From Devosia faecipullorum (GTDB taxonomy: Bacteria; Pseudomonadota; Alphaproteobacteria; Rhizobiales; Devosiaceae): a stretch of 64,000 bases of DNA. The translations under genes were made by a program, and so were the position numbers. Each line of letters begins with the position of its first letter. The stretch's first letter is position 1. The stretch is from assembly GCF_015158295.1 (NCBI RefSeq), contig NZ_JACDXV010000002.1, positions 689,505 to 753,504 of the forward strand, read 5' to 3'. Under the pieces are notes generated by a model. It was not told the origin of the DNA. It worked only from the letters and a program-made list of their open reading frames with translations, and ran no database searches. Shown one piece after another: positions 16,868-26,755 of the stretch.

Positions 16868-17896
16868 TCAGGCGGCCTGGTCGAGAGCGTTATTCCATTC
16901 GCCCAGGGCAGCCAGTGAGTTCATATGGGCGCGGTGGGTGAAGGCACACCGGGCGTCGGTGAAATTCTCGCGGCGACCGCCCCATTGGCGCAAGGCGACG
17001 TTCTGCAGGGCGCGGCCATAGGAGAAGGTCAGCGGCCAGGGCTTGCCGGCGATCCGGTTCATGGCCGACAGGTGCGACGTGGCCTCTTCATCGGTCTGCC
17101 CGCCCGAGAGGAAGGCAATGCCCGGAACGGCGGCGGGGACATGCGCCTTGAGCACGGCCACCGTGCGCTGGGCCACTTCCTCGACGCTGGGGCGTTCGCG
17201 CGAATTGACGCCCGGCAGCACCATGTTGGGCTTGAGCAGCATGCCGGAGAGATCGACCCCGGCCAGCCGCAATTCCTTGAAGACGTTTTCGAGGACGTCG
17301 CCGGTCACCTGGGCGCAGCGCTCCATCGAGTGATTGCCCGGCTCGCCATCGCCCACCACTTCGGGCTCGACGATCGGCACGATGCCGGCTTCCTGGCACA
17401 GCATGGCATAGCGCGCCAGAACATGGGCATTGGCGCGGATATTGTTGCGGGTGGGGGCAATGTCGTTGATGGTGATGACGGCGCGCCACTTGGCAAAGCC
17501 GGCGCCCAGTTCGGCATAATGGGCCAGCCGCTGGCGCAGCCCATCGAGGCCCTCGGTGATCTTCTCGCCGGATTCGCCCGGCATGGGGAAAGCGCCGCGA
17601 TCCACCTTGATGCCGGGAATGACATCGGCATCGGCCAGGATGGCGCGGAACGGCGTGCCGCCGGCCGATTCCTGCTTCAGCGTTTCCTCGGTGAGGATGA
17701 CGCCGGAAATGTAATTGCGCATCGCCTCGGTGGCTCCGAACAGCATTTCGCGATAATCGCGCCGCAGTTCGAGCGTATTGGGCAGGTTGATCTTGTCGAA
17801 GCGCTTGCCGATCGTGCCCTCGGATTCGTCGGCGGCCAGGATACCCTGGCCGGGGGTCATCAGTTTCTGGGCAATCGCATTGAGCGATTTGGTCAT
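16868..17896 (-). CDS. fba: Fructose-bisphosphate aldolase, class I
   Basis: A 342-residue class I (Schiff-base) aldolase. The lysine of the active site is in GMLLKPNMVLPG, and the early ILAADESEGTIGKRF and PIVEPEV motifs are intact. It splits fructose-1,6-bisphosphate into DHAP and glyceraldehyde-3-phosphate. GAGG lies eight bases before ATG 17896. It belongs to the loose glycolytic cluster fba/pgk/gap/tkt, although an oppositely oriented aldo/keto reductase separates it from pgk. Confidence 0.94.
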   Translation of the reverse strand: MTKSLNAIAQKLMTPGQGILAADESEGTIGKRFDKINLPNTLELRRDYREMLFGATEAMRNYISGVILTEETLKQESAGGTPFRAILADADVIPGIKVDRGAFPMPGESGEKITEGLDGLRQRLAHYAELGAGFAKWRAVITINDIAPTRNNIRANAHVLARYAMLCQEAGIVPIVEPEVVGDGEPGNHSMERCAQVTGDVLENVFKELRLAGVDLSGMLLKPNMVLPGVNSRERPSVEEVAQRTVAVLKAHVPAAVPGIAFLSGGQTDEEATSHLSAMNRIAGKPWPLTFSYGRALQNVALRQWGGRRENFTDARCAFTHRAHMNSLAALGEWNNALDQAA

Positions 17897-18095
17897 TTGT
17901 CTTGCCTCGGGAAATGAACTGGTTTCGAGACTAAACTTTCGTCTGTGCGCTTGCGATTAGACCTGTGGTTATTAGACGAAAGGTGGACCTGATCAGGGGC
18001 GCTGGTTCAGCCCCTTGGCCGGCGGGACGCTGTATCGTAACTTGCCGATATTTCCCGGACGTCTTCCGGCGTTTTGCCCAGTACGAGGATCAATT

Positions 18096-18926
18096 ATGAA
18101 CGCGCAAACCCGTCTCGGATTTCACGATGGCCGCTCCATACCGCAGATCGGGCTGGGCGTCTGGCAGACGCCCAATGATGTGGCGATCAATGCCGTGCAG
18201 ACCGCGCTCGAGGCCGGCTATCGCCATATCGACACGGCAGCCGTCTATCGCAACGAGGATGGGGTGGGTGAGGGCATCAGGCGCTCCGGCATCGGGCGGG
18301 ACGACGTTTTTCTTACCACCAAGGTCTGGAACGACGATCAGGGTCACGACGAGACGTTGCGCGCCATGGACCAGAGCCTTAGGCGGCTCGGCACCGATTA
18401 TGTCGATCTCTATCTTATCCACTGGCCTTCGGCCTATCGCGGCAAATTCCGCGAGACCTGGAAGGCGCTGATCCGGCTACGCGATGAAGGCAGGGCGCGC
18501 TCGATCGGCGTTTCCAATTTCGAGGGCGATTACCTCGACCAGATCATCGCCGACAGCGGGGTCACGCCGGTCATCAACCAGATCCAGCTGCATCCGCGCT
18601 TTCAGCAACGCGCCATGCGCTCGAGGCATGAAAAGCTCGGCATCCTTACCGAAAGCTACAGCCCTTTGGGGCAGGGCAGGCTGCTCGACGACACGGAGAT
18701 CGCCGCCATCGCCGCCCGTCACAACAAGAGCGCGGCGCAGGTCATCATCCGCTGGCATCTTGATCAGGGGCTGGTGGTCATTCCCAAATCGGTGACCCCG
18801 AGCCGGATCGTGGAGAATTTCGACGTCTTCGATTTCACCCTTAGCGACGCCGACAAAGCCGCCATTGCCGCACTCGACACTCCGGACGGCCGCATCGGCT
18901 CGGACCCGGTGACGGCCCGGTTCTAG
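18096..18926 (+). CDS. Aldo/keto reductase (AKR5-like)
   Basis: A 276-residue NADPH-dependent TIM-barrel oxidoreductase. The catalytic region DTAAVYRNEDGVG holds the Asp and Tyr, followed by LTTKVWND (Lys), YLIHWP (His) and the cofactor loop VIPKSVTPSRI. It is close to 2,5-diketo-D-gluconate reductase-type enzymes, but the physiological substrate is unknown. ATG 18096 has GAGGAT a few bases upstream. It is divergent from fba across a 199-base intergenic region. Confidence 0.9.
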   Translation: MNAQTRLGFHDGRSIPQIGLGVWQTPNDVAINAVQTALEAGYRHIDTAAVYRNEDGVGEGIRRSGIGRDDVFLTTKVWNDDQGHDETLRAMDQSLRRLGTDYVDLYLIHWPSAYRGKFRETWKALIRLRDEGRARSIGVSNFEGDYLDQIIADSGVTPVINQIQLHPRFQQRAMRSRHEKLGILTESYSPLGQGRLLDDTEIAAIAARHNKSAAQVIIRWHLDQGLVVIPKSVTPSRIVENFDVFDFTLSDADKAAIAALDTPDGRIGSDPVTARF

Positions 18927-19093
18927 GGCGCGCCTCTCCGTGCGCGCTTCTTGGACGGATCGACCAAGACCTATTGGCTTCTGCGTTTCCTCCCCTTCTA
19001 AGGGAAGGGAGGCGCAAGGCCCAAAACCGCCGCTTGCTGGACCGATAGCGGCCAGATCACCAAGGCAATACCGGCTGCAAATCGGTGCCGCGA

Positions 19094-19525
19094 TTAAACT
19101 TCGGCGTTCCCGATCCGGTAGATCAGCTCCGGATCGCCCGCATCCAGTCCTTCGATGATGCCGCTGCGCTGAAATCCCATCTGCGCGAGGAGCGCCTGCA
19201 TGGGCAGGTTGGATTGATTGGTGGAGGTCCAGAGCACCGGCCCCGCCCTGCCGATGATATGCCGGATCAGCGCCCGGCCGATTCCCCGCCGGCGATAGGC
19301 GTGCCCGACCATGACCAGTTCCAGCATGGATTGGCCGAAGAAGTGGTTGTGGAGGACGCCATAGCCGAGAAGGTCATTGCCCATTCCGGCGCAGAAACAT
19401 TGTCCGGCCACGACCCAACCTTCAATGGCTTTCGCGCGCGCCGGCTCCTTCGCCACCGAAGTGTCGAGCCCGACAAGGAGGGGGATGTCATCCGGCCCGG
19501 CAGGTCGGATGACGAGGTCCGTCAC
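19094..19525 (-). CDS. GNAT family N-acetyltransferase
   Basis: A 143-residue protein with the GNAT acetyl-CoA loop GHAYRRRGIGRALIRHI and a C-terminal beta-strand segment (LLAQMGFQRSGIIEGL). The GTG start lies one base after the pgk stop, so it is probably translated from the pgk transcript. The acceptor substrate (amine or protein) is unknown. Confidence 0.8.
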   Translation of the reverse strand: MTDLVIRPAGPDDIPLLVGLDTSVAKEPARAKAIEGWVVAGQCFCAGMGNDLLGYGVLHNHFFGQSMLELVMVGHAYRRRGIGRALIRHIIGRAGPVLWTSTNQSNLPMQALLAQMGFQRSGIIEGLDAGDPELIYRIGNAEV

Positions 19526-19526
19526 C

Positions 19527-20729
19527 TTACTTCTTCAGCGCTTCGACGCCGGGCAGGGGTTTGCCTTCCATCCATTCGAGGAAGGCGCCGCCGGCTGTCG
19601 AGACATAGGTGAGCTTGTCCTTGACGCCGGCATGGGCCAGCGCGCTCACCGTGTCGCCGCCGCCGGCCACCGAGACCAGGTGGCCGTCATGGGTGCGCTT
19701 GGCGACATGTTTGGCGATCGCGACGGTGCCGGCATCGAATGGCTCCATCTCGAAGGCGCCGACCGGGCCGTTCCAGACCAGGGTATGGGCGTCGTCGATG
19801 GCGGCGTTGACGCGCTCGATGGAGGATGGGCCCATATCGAGGATCATGCCATCGGGGTCGATGGCATCGACGCCATAGAGGCGGGTGGGCGAATTGGCCT
19901 TGAAGTGCCAGGAGACCACGGCGTCGATGGGCAGGATGATGGCGCAATTGGCCTTTTCGGCCTTGTCCATGATGCGGCGGGCAGTGTCGGCGAGGTCTTT
20001 TTCGCACAGCGACTTGCCGACGCCATAGCCTTGGGCGAAGAGGAAGGTATTGGCCATGCCGCCGCCGATGACGAGGCCGTCCACCTTGGTGACGAGGTTT
20101 TCCAGCAGGTCGATCTTGGAGGAGACCTTGGCGCCGCCGACAATGGCGACCACCGGCTTTTTCGGCTTGCCGAGACCGGCTTCGAGCGCCTTGAGTTCGG
20201 CCGCCATGGCGAGGCCTGCTGCGGCGGGCAGCAGGCGCGCCAGCGCTTCGGTCGAGGCATGGGCGCGATGGGCAGCCGAGAAGGCGTCGTTGACATAGAC
20301 GTCGCCGAGGCTGGCCATGCGCTCGGCCAGTGCAACGTCATTGGCTTCCTCGCCGGGATGGAAGCGGGTGTTTTCCATGATGAGGACCGAACCGGCGGGG
20401 GCGGCGTCGATGGCCTGTTGCGCTGCGCTCACATCGACCCAATCGGTGGCGATGAAGCCCACCGGATGGCCGGTTTCATTGGCGACCGCTTCGCAGACCT
20501 GTTCGAGCGAGAATTCGGCGTTCACCTTGCCCTTGGGGCGGCCGAAATGGCTGAGCAGGATGGCCTTGCCGTCCTTCTTGACGATTTCGCGGATCGTGGG
20601 CACCAGCCGCTCGATGCGGGTGGCGTCGCTGACCTTGCCATCGGCGACCGGCACGTTGAGATCGGCGCGCAGCAGCACGCGCTTGCCGGTGAGATCGAGT
20701 TCGTCGAGGGTTTTGAAGCTGTCGCTCAT
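19527..20729 (-). CDS. pgk: Phosphoglycerate kinase
   Basis: A 400-residue enzyme with the N-terminal substrate region [11 protein letters not shown], the SHFGRPKG arginine/histidine patch, and the C-terminal nucleotide loop ([20 protein letters not shown] region and [11 protein letters not shown]). It makes ATP from 1,3-bisphosphoglycerate. ATG 20729 is preceded by TGGAGG. The order tkt-gap-mipZ-pgk on one strand puts three sugar-phosphate enzymes together. Confidence 0.96.
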   Translation of the reverse strand: MSDSFKTLDELDLTGKRVLLRADLNVPVADGKVSDATRIERLVPTIREIVKKDGKAILLSHFGRPKGKVNAEFSLEQVCEAVANETGHPVGFIATDWVDVSAAQQAIDAAPAGSVLIMENTRFHPGEEANDVALAERMASLGDVYVNDAFSAAHRAHASTEALARLLPAAAGLAMAAELKALEAGLGKPKKPVVAIVGGAKVSSKIDLLENLVTKVDGLVIGGGMANTFLFAQGYGVGKSLCEKDLADTARRIMDKAEKANCAIILPIDAVVSWHFKANSPTRLYGVDAIDPDGMILDMGPSSIERVNAAIDDAHTLVWNGPVGAFEMEPFDAGTVAIAKHVAKRTHDGHLVSVAGGGDTVSALAHAGVKDKLTYVSTAGGAFLEWMEGKPLPGVEALKK

Positions 20730-20830
20730 CGTCCGGCCTCCAGGGTCTGGCTTATGGCCGTGGGGTAGCAGAGTGCGACGCCAGCCGGAAGCCGGGGGCG
20801 CAAAAAATCTCGCCGATGGACGGCCCAGTT

Positions 20831-21667
20831 CTATGCCGAAAGCGGCAGCTGGCGCGAGTCCGGCAATTGCAGGGCGGCGACCAGCGCCCGATATTCGTGC
20901 CGCGCATTGACATGGGACATCGACGGGGCCGCGCCCAGAATATCGGCCTCCAGCGGATCGAAGACCGTCATGCCGGTCAGGAACAGCGAGCGGAAGATGA
21001 CGCGCTCGGCAATGCCTTCGGCGACGCGGCAATCGAGCCCCTGCGCCAGGCTTTCCACCAGGTTCTGCACGCGGGCGGCATTATGCGAGCCGAGATTGGA
21101 AATGCGGTTGCGCACCAGCACCCAGTCGATGCCCGTGCCGGTGCGCTGCTGCTTTTCGGCGCGGGCCTTGTGCACATTGCGGCTATAGGGGCTGGCTTCC
21201 AGCGGCTGGCCGGTCCTGGGATCGATACGCGCCAAAACGTCGAGATCGATCATGCTGTCATTGATCGGGGTGATCAGACTATCGGCGGCGCCGTGGGCCA
21301 GGCGCGCCAGATTGCCGTCGAAGCCCGGCGTGTCGATGACGATGAAATCGACCGTACTGCGCAATTGGGTCATAGCGCGGGTGAAGATGTCCAGCTCCAC
21401 CCGCTGGTTCTCGGCGATGGAATCGCCCCAGGCGGTGGGGAGGTGAACATGCTTGGGCATCGGCACCGCGCGCCCGCCGGCCTCGGCGCTGGCGCGGCGA
21501 TTGCGGATATAGCGGGTCAGCGTCTGCTGGCGGCTGTCCACGTCGATCGTGGCGACGCAATAGCCCTGATGCAGCAGATAGACGGCCAGATGCAGGGCGG
21601 TGGTGGATTTGCCCGAGCCGCCTTTTTCGTTGCCGACGGTAATGATATGCGCGCCGCCCCCGGCCAT
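20831..21667 (-). CDS. mipZ: MipZ-like division-plane positioning ATPase (ParA/MinD superfamily)
   Basis: A 278-residue deviant-Walker ATPase starting [20 protein letters not shown], with [10 protein letters not shown] (switch/Walker B region) and the MipZ-typical [14 protein letters not shown]. MipZ binds ParB near the origins and inhibits FtsZ assembly, placing the Z ring at midcell in alphaproteobacteria. ATG 21667 has TTTGGAG seven bases upstream, better than the longer start at 21706. It lies between gap and pgk, separated from gap by a terminator and a repeat. Confidence 0.88.
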   Translation of the reverse strand: MAGGGAHIITVGNEKGGSGKSTTALHLAVYLLHQGYCVATIDVDSRQQTLTRYIRNRRASAEAGGRAVPMPKHVHLPTAWGDSIAENQRVELDIFTRAMTQLRSTVDFIVIDTPGFDGNLARLAHGAADSLITPINDSMIDLDVLARIDPRTGQPLEASPYSRNVHKARAEKQQRTGTGIDWVLVRNRISNLGSHNAARVQNLVESLAQGLDCRVAEGIAERVIFRSLFLTGMTVFDPLEADILGAAPSMSHVNARHEYRALVAALQLPDSRQLPLSA

Positions 21668-21858
21668 GGCCCGACTCCAAATCAGCGTTAAGCTCTTGAC
21701 GACCATGAAGGGATTTCATGGTTAACAATGCGCTAACGCCCGCTGCCGGCGACAGAAAAGTCCGGGGGTAAAGTGCGCCTTTATGCCGTGCGCGCAAACA
21801 GGTCGAGATCGGTCGAGGTGTGCGCCTTTGTCCTTTGGTCGCACGATGTTCGCGTTGT

Positions 21859-21934
21859 CGTCATTGCCTGGCTCGTCCGGGCAATCCATCTTGCTGAACC
21901 ATGGACCACCCGGACAAGCCGGGTCGTGACGACA
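21859..21934. repeat. REP-like intergenic repeat, copy B
   Basis: CGTCATTGCCTGG, GTCCGGGCAATCCATCTT and GGACCACCCGGACAAGCC share order and spacing with copy A at 11846-11921. The copy ends in GTGACGAC, so the outer ends (CGTCA / TGACG) are complementary. It occupies the 338-base gap 21668-22005 between mipZ and gap, which otherwise holds only the gap terminator. Confidence 0.65.
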
Positions 21935-21952
21935 AATTTCAAACGAACGCGT

Positions 21953-21986
21953 AAAAAAAAAGGGCGCCCCGAGGGACGCCCTTTTC
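21953..21986 (-). terminator. Rho-independent terminator of gap
   Basis: A minus-strand stem of AAAAGGGCGTCCC pairing with GGGGCGCCCTTTT (one G-U pair) runs into a nine-T tract. It lies 20 bases after the gap stop. Confidence 0.9.
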
Positions 21987-22005
21987 CAGTCGATATTGGC
22001 TGCGC

Positions 22006-23013
22006 CTAGAGCGTCTTGGCCAAAGCCACGGCGGTGTCGGCCATGCGGTTGGAAAAGCCCCATTCATTGTCGTACCAGGACAGGATCGACACGAAATTGC
22101 CGCCCATCACCTTGGTCTGGTCCAGCGCCATGGTGGAGGAATGCGGGTCGTGGTTGAAGTCGATGGACACATTGGGCTGGTCGGTATAGCCGAGCACGCC
22201 CTTGAGTTCGCCATCGGCATATTTCCTGACGGCGGCGTTGATTTCCTCGGCGGTCACATCGCGGCTCGAGATGAACTTGAAATCGACGCAGGAAACGTTC
22301 GGGGTCGGCACGCGCACCGAGACACCGTCCAGCTTGCCCTTGAGTTCGGGCAGGACCAGGCCAATGGCCTTGGCGGCGCCGGTCGAAGTCGGGATCTGGC
22401 TGAGCGCCGCCGCGCGGCCGCGATAAAGATCCTTGTGCATGGTGTCGAGCGTCGGCTGGTCGCCGGTATAGGAATGGATGGTGGTCATCATTCCCTTTTC
22501 GATGCCGAATTCCTTGTGCAGCACATAGGCGAGCGGCGCGAGGCAGTTCGTCGTGCACGAGGCGTTCGAAATCACCACGTCGTCCTTGCTGAGCGAGGCG
22601 TGATTGATGCCATAGACGATGGTCTTGTCGGCGCCTTCGCCCGGAGCCGAGATGATCACCTTCTTGGCACCGGCCTTGAGATGAGCCGAAGCCTTTTCCT
22701 TGCTGGTGAAGATGCCGGTGCATTCGAGCGCAATGTCAACGCCCATGGCGGCATGCGGCAGATTGGCCGGGTCGCGTTCGGCGGTCACCTTGATGGGGCC
22801 GCGGCCGACATCGATCGTGTCGCCATCGACCTTGACCTCGTGCGGGAAACGGCCATGCACGCTGTCGAAGCGCAGAAGGTGGGCATTGGTTGCAACCGGG
22901 CCGAGATCGTTGATGGCCACGACCTCGATGTCGGTGCGGCCGGATTCGATGATGGCGCGGAGAACGTTGCGGCCGATGCGGCCAAAGCCATTGATGGCGA
23001 CGCGAACTGCCAT
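22006..23013 (-). CDS. gap: Glyceraldehyde-3-phosphate dehydrogenase, type I
   Basis: A 335-residue enzyme with NAD-binding [14 protein letters not shown] at the N-terminus, the catalytic cysteine in [12 protein letters not shown] and the [13 protein letters not shown]-terminal motif. It oxidises glyceraldehyde-3-phosphate to 1,3-bisphosphoglycerate. It lies 49 bases downstream of tkt on the same strand and is followed by a strong terminator, so tkt-gap form one transcript. Confidence 0.97.
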   Translation of the reverse strand: MAVRVAINGFGRIGRNVLRAIIESGRTDIEVVAINDLGPVATNAHLLRFDSVHGRFPHEVKVDGDTIDVGRGPIKVTAERDPANLPHAAMGVDIALECTGIFTSKEKASAHLKAGAKKVIISAPGEGADKTIVYGINHASLSKDDVVISNASCTTNCLAPLAYVLHKEFGIEKGMMTTIHSYTGDQPTLDTMHKDLYRGRAAALSQIPTSTGAAKAIGLVLPELKGKLDGVSVRVPTPNVSCVDFKFISSRDVTAEEINAAVRKYADGELKGVLGYTDQPNVSIDFNHDPHSSTMALDQTKVMGGNFVSILSWYDNEWGFSNRMADTAVALAKTL

Positions 23014-23062
23014 AGTGTGACGCTCCTAACGGGAGAGAGAAAAAAAGGGAGGCGGGGCTCTC

Positions 23063-25036
23063 TTACAACTGCTGGGTGGCGGCTTCAACAACGGCCTTTG
23101 GCGTAATGCCAAAGTGGGCGTAGAGCGCCTCGATCGGGCCGGAGGCGCCGAAGGACGACATGCCGACAAAGCGGCCATTGTCGCCGAGCAGCTTGTTCCA
23201 GCTCATTTCGATACCGGCTTCCACTGCCACGCGGGCCTTGGCCTTGCCGATGATTTCGGCCTTGTAGGCGTCCGATTGCGCGGCAAAAAGCTCCATGGAC
23301 GGCACCGAGACGACGCGGGCGGAAATGCCCTTCTCGGTCAATTCCTTCTGCGCTTCGACCGCAATCGCCACTTCCGAGCCGGTGGCGAAGATCACCACAT
23401 CGGCATCGGCCGGGCCGACCAGGCTATAGGCGCCCTTGGCCGATTTGTTCTCGGCCGAATATTCGGTGCGCAAGGCCGGCAGGTTCTGGCGGCTGAGCGC
23501 CAGGATCGAGGGGCGCTTGGCTTCCATGGCCAATTCCCAGCATTCGGCGGTTTCCATGGCGTCGGCGGGACGCAGCACCAGCAGGTTGGGAATGGCGCGC
23601 AGGGCGCTCAGATGCTCGACCGGCTGGTGGGTGGGGCCGTCTTCGCCGAGGCCGATGGAATCGTGGGTCATGACATAGATGACGCGCTGTTCCATCAAGG
23701 CCGAGAGGCGAATGGCCGGGCGGGCATAATCGGTAAAGACCATGAAGGTGCCGCCATAGGGAATGAGGCCGCCATGCAGCGCCACCCCGTTCATGGCTGC
23801 GCCCATTTCATGTTCGCGAATGCCATACATCATGTAGCGGCCCAGGCGGCTATCGGCCTGGAAGGGCGTGGTCTCGGGCGTATTGGTGAGGTTGGAGCCG
23901 GTGAGGTCGGCCGAGCCGCCCAGCGTCTCGGGGGTCACCTTGTTGATGATTTCGAGCGCCATCTGGCTGGACTTGCGGGTCGCGACCTTCGGCTTGTCCT
24001 CGGCCAGCTTCTTCTTGTAGTCCGCCATGGCGCCGGCAAGGGCGGCAGGCAGCTTTCCGGACATGCGGCGGGTGAATTCGTCCTTCTTGCCCGAGGCGGC
24101 GAGGCGGGCTTCCCATTCGCCGCGCAGGTTCTGGCTGCGGGTGCCGGCGGCGCGCCAGGCGTCGAGAATGGCGGCGGGAATTTCAAAGGCGGGATAGTCG
24201 ATGCCCAAGGCCGCCTTGGCGCCGGCCAGTTCCTCGGCCCCGAGCGGGGAGCCATGCACTTTTTCCGAACCGGCCTTTTTCGGCGCGCCGAAGCCGATCG
24301 TGGTCTTGGCGGCGATCAGGGTGGGCTTGTCGGTCGAGGCCTTGGCGGCGAGCAGCGCCTGTTCGATGGCGTTCTGGTCATGGCCGTCGATTTCGATCGT
24401 GTTCCAGCCGACGGCCTTGAAACGGGCAATCTGGTCGGTGGAATCGGCGTTGGAAACCTTGCCGTCGATGGTGATGTTGTTGTTGTCCCAGATCACCACG
24501 AGCTTGTTGAGCTTGAGGTGGCCGGCGAGCGAAATGGCTTCCTGGGAAATGCCTTCCATCAGGCACCCGTCACCGGCCAGCACATAGGTATGGTGGTCAA
24601 CGATGTCGGCGCCGAATTCGGCGGCGAGCTTGGCCTCGGCAACCGCGAAGCCGACCGAATTACCGATGCCGGCGCCCAGCGGGCCGGTCGTGGTCTCGAT
24701 GCCGGTGGCGTGGCCGAATTCGGGATGGCCGGCGGTCTTGGCGCCGAGCTGGCGGAAATTCTTGACCTGGTCGATGGTCATGTCCTCGTAGCCCAGCAGG
24801 TAGAGCGAGGAATAGAGCAGCATCGAGCCGTGGCCGGCCGAGAGAATGAAGCGGTCGCGATCGGCCCAATGGGGGTTCGCGGGATCGAACTTCATGATCT
24901 TGGTGAACAGCACCGTGGCAATGTCGGCGCAGCCCATGGGCAGGCCGGGATGACCGGAATTGGCTTTTTCGACGGCGTCCATGGACAAGGACCGGATCGC
25001 ATTGGCCAATTGGTTCTGCTGGGCTGTGTTTGTCAT
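23063..25036 (-). CDS. tkt: Transketolase
   Basis: A 657-residue thiamine-diphosphate enzyme. The N-terminal half has GHPGLPMG and the ThDP motif [13 protein letters not shown]...; the middle region has [15 protein letters not shown] and the catalytic [16 protein letters not shown]; the Pyr domain has [17 protein letters not shown]. It moves two-carbon units between pentose and hexose phosphates. No RuBisCO or phosphoribulokinase gene is visible, so a pentose-phosphate/glycolytic role is likely. It is divergent from the DUF4164 gene across 239 bases. Confidence 0.97.
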   Translation of the reverse strand: MTNTAQQNQLANAIRSLSMDAVEKANSGHPGLPMGCADIATVLFTKIMKFDPANPHWADRDRFILSAGHGSMLLYSSLYLLGYEDMTIDQVKNFRQLGAKTAGHPEFGHATGIETTTGPLGAGIGNSVGFAVAEAKLAAEFGADIVDHHTYVLAGDGCLMEGISQEAISLAGHLKLNKLVVIWDNNNITIDGKVSNADSTDQIARFKAVGWNTIEIDGHDQNAIEQALLAAKASTDKPTLIAAKTTIGFGAPKKAGSEKVHGSPLGAEELAGAKAALGIDYPAFEIPAAILDAWRAAGTRSQNLRGEWEARLAASGKKDEFTRRMSGKLPAALAGAMADYKKKLAEDKPKVATRKSSQMALEIINKVTPETLGGSADLTGSNLTNTPETTPFQADSRLGRYMMYGIREHEMGAAMNGVALHGGLIPYGGTFMVFTDYARPAIRLSALMEQRVIYVMTHDSIGLGEDGPTHQPVEHLSALRAIPNLLVLRPADAMETAECWELAMEAKRPSILALSRQNLPALRTEYSAENKSAKGAYSLVGPADADVVIFATGSEVAIAVEAQKELTEKGISARVVSVPSMELFAAQSDAYKAEIIGKAKARVAVEAGIEMSWNKLLGDNGRFVGMSSFGASGPIEALYAHFGITPKAVVEAATQQL

Positions 25037-25275
25037 AGGCTGACCGCTCTCTCAGGAAGGCTGGATTTTCAGGGGAGCAGCGCCATCCGGCCTCCTCCCA
25101 AAGACGGGCTGAGCCATAACACGTTCGGCCTTGCTGTCAATGTTGCGCACCCCGTTTCCCGTTCGGCATATGGCGGATTTCCGGGGGTTTACCCTGCCAA
25201 TGCGGTTGCAATGGCGCGCCGGCTGGGGCAGGTTTACTGCACTTGAATCGATGCGTCTTGAGGGCGATAGCGGCC

Positions 25276-25563
25276 ATGAGTGAGACGGAACTTGAAGAGG
25301 GGCTGATTGCCGCTGCCGCCCGGTTCGACCGGGCTCTGGCGCGGCTCGAAACCAGCACGCGCGACCTGGCCGGGCGTTTGCAGCGCCAGCAGCGCATCGA
25401 GGTCGATACGCAGCGCCTAGTGCATGAGCGCGCCCGGCTCGCCACCGAACTGGACAAGACGGCGGCCCGCGCCAAACGGCTCGACGACAGCGCCCACGAA
25501 GTGTCGCGCCGGCTGGTCGAGGCCATGGAGACCGTTCGCTCGGTCCTGCAAAAGGCGGAGTAG
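25276..25563 (+). CDS. DUF4164-like small coiled-coil protein
   Basis: A 95-residue, almost entirely helical protein with heptad-like spacing (FDRALARLETSTRDLAGRL onward). It matches the short conserved alphaproteobacterial protein that precedes zapA (DUF4164 by memory). It is three bases from zapA and thus co-translated, so a cell-division accessory role is plausible but unproven. ATG 25276 is preferred to the longer ORF because the conserved charged start MSETELEEG begins there. Confidence 0.72.
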   Translation: MSETELEEGLIAAAARFDRALARLETSTRDLAGRLQRQQRIEVDTQRLVHERARLATELDKTAARAKRLDDSAHEVSRRLVEAMETVRSVLQKAE

Positions 25564-25566
25564 GCC

Positions 25567-25938
25567 GTGCCCGAAGTCAATGTCGAGATCAATGGCCGCA
25601 AATATCGCATGGCCTGCGAGGAGGGCCAGCAGAGCCGCCTGCTCGGGCTGGCCGAGCGGTTCAATCTGCATGTCGAAAGGCTCAAGGGCGCGGTGGGCGA
25701 AATCGGCGATAACCGCCTCACCGTCATGGCCGGCATCGCCGTTCTCGATGAATTGTCCGAGGCCCAGCGCCGCATCGCCGCGCTCGAAGACCAGGTGGCG
25801 ACCCTGACCCAGGCTGGGCAGGAGATCGCCAGCGAACTCGAACATACCGAGGCGCAATTCGCCCAGAAACTGACCGACGCCGCCCGGGCGCTGGAAAGCG
25901 TGGCCACTTCCCTGGACGGCGCCGCCATCTTGCCGTAG
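25567..25938 (+). CDS. zapA: Cell division protein ZapA
   Basis: A 123-residue protein beginning VNVEINGRKYRMACEEGQQ, the conserved ZapA head domain, followed by a long C-terminal coiled coil (residues 60-115). ZapA cross-links FtsZ protofilaments at the Z ring. The start is GTG at 25567. In most proteobacteria zapA is followed by 6S RNA and the fau/ygfA gene; here a ParDE cassette separates them. Confidence 0.92.
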   Translation: MPEVNVEINGRKYRMACEEGQQSRLLGLAERFNLHVERLKGAVGEIGDNRLTVMAGIAVLDELSEAQRRIAALEDQVATLTQAGQEIASELEHTEAQFAQKLTDAARALESVATSLDGAAILP

Positions 25939-25986
25939 TTTTTGGCAAGGATTGGCAATCTTTGTCAAGAATGCCGGAGGCCGATC

Positions 25987-26250
25987 ATGGCGACAATGAA
26001 CATTTCCCTGCCCGACGCGATGAAAGCCTGGGTCGAAGACCAGGTCGCCACCGGCCGCTACGCCAATGCCAGCGACGTCATCCGCGACCTGGTGCGTCGC
26101 GAGCAGGAGCGGGCGCGGCAACGCGATGATCTGGGGCAGATGGCGCGTGAAGCGCTGGCGAGCGGGCGCGTCCGCATGAGCCGCGAAGAATTGCTGGAAA
26201 GGATGCGCCAAAAGGCGGCGGAAGCTGTCGAACAGGCGAAGGCAAGCTGA
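25987..26250 (+). CDS. parD: ParD-family antitoxin
   Basis: An 87-residue protein with an N-terminal ribbon-helix-helix (MNISLPDAMKAWVEDQV, then GRYANASDVIRDLVRREQE) and a charged C-terminal toxin-binding tail. The ATG at 25987 has GGAG upstream. ParD both represses its operon and neutralises the gyrase-targeting ParE encoded two bases downstream. The pair interrupts the usual zapA-6S RNA-fau order. Confidence 0.9.
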   Translation: MATMNISLPDAMKAWVEDQVATGRYANASDVIRDLVRREQERARQRDDLGQMAREALASGRVRMSREELLERMRQKAAEAVEQAKAS

Positions 26251-26251
26251 A

Positions 26252-26539
26252 TTGGCCTGGATTCTCACGCCCAAGGCCGTCGATGACCTGGATCATCTTG
26301 CGGCCGAAGGCGTCCGCCTTTTTGGCCTCGTTCAGTCCGCCCGCTACCAATCATCGATTGTCGATGTATTTGACACTATTGCGGCGCATCCATTGCTGGT
26401 CGCGCCACATCTCGTCGACGGGATGGAATTGCGCCTCATGCCCTGCGGCCGCCATCACATCCTCTACGTGATCGAAAACGAGGACGTGGTGATCCTGCGT
26501 ATCGTTCATGCTCTGCAAAACTGGCCGGATTTGCTTTGA
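26252..26539 (+). CDS. parE: ParE-family toxin
   Basis: A 95-residue RelE/ParE-fold protein starting AWILTPKAVDDLDHLAAEG with the C-terminal HHILYVIENEDVVILRIVHA typical of ParE. Members inhibit DNA gyrase. The start is TTG two bases after the parD stop. Nothing looks broken, so the module is probably active. Confidence 0.88.
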   Translation: MAWILTPKAVDDLDHLAAEGVRLFGLVQSARYQSSIVDVFDTIAAHPLLVAPHLVDGMELRLMPCGRHHILYVIENEDVVILRIVHALQNWPDLL

Positions 26540-26545
26540 GCCCCT

Positions 26546-26574
26546 TTGCAGCGGGCGCTGCATGCGCCTATATC
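26546..26574 (+). promoter_or_regulatory. Sigma-70-type promoter for 6S RNA
   Basis: A -35 box TTGCAG (26546-26551) and a -10 box TATATC (26569-26574) are spaced exactly 17 bases. Transcription would start near 26581, which matches the predicted 5' end of the 6S RNA. Confidence 0.65.
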
Positions 26575-26580
26575 TCATGC

Positions 26581-26738
26581 GCTGCCCGGTGCGTGAGGAC
26601 CATCATATCCCCGGGGCCTTAATCGATCCTAAGGGAGCTGTCCCTGACCGGGCCCGTGGGCTCGGACACACGGCGCCCACCTACGTGAGTAGGTTCCCGG
26701 GATCGCATGTCCCACGGCCAGGGCGGCACCTGATTTTA
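26581..26738 (+). ncRNA. ssrS: 6S RNA
   Basis: The non-coding stretch lies in the conserved spot just upstream of the 5-formyltetrahydrofolate cyclo-ligase gene. Its 5' end (GCTGCCCGGTGCGTG) pairs with its 3' end (CACGGCCAGGGCGGC), giving the closing stem of a long rod about 158 bases in size, as in alphaproteobacterial 6S RNA. The inner segment CCTAAGGGAGCTGTCCC matches my memory of the family. 6S RNA mimics an open promoter and sequesters housekeeping RNA polymerase in stationary phase. Exact ends are estimated. Confidence 0.85.
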
Positions 26739-26755
26739 TGCTTGTATGAGGGCGC

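Noticed and set aside
19527..25036. Calvin-cycle operon
   Set aside because: tkt, gap, pgk and fba are present but no RuBisCO, phosphoribulokinase or CbbR gene; the set also serves glycolysis and the pentose phosphate route.
23114..25246. 710-codon plus-strand ORF antisense to transketolase
   Set aside because: Gly/Ala/Val-rich shadow of tkt with no domain and no ribosome site. Same for 5112-6809 (antisense ilvA) and 42271-44301 (antisense yidC).
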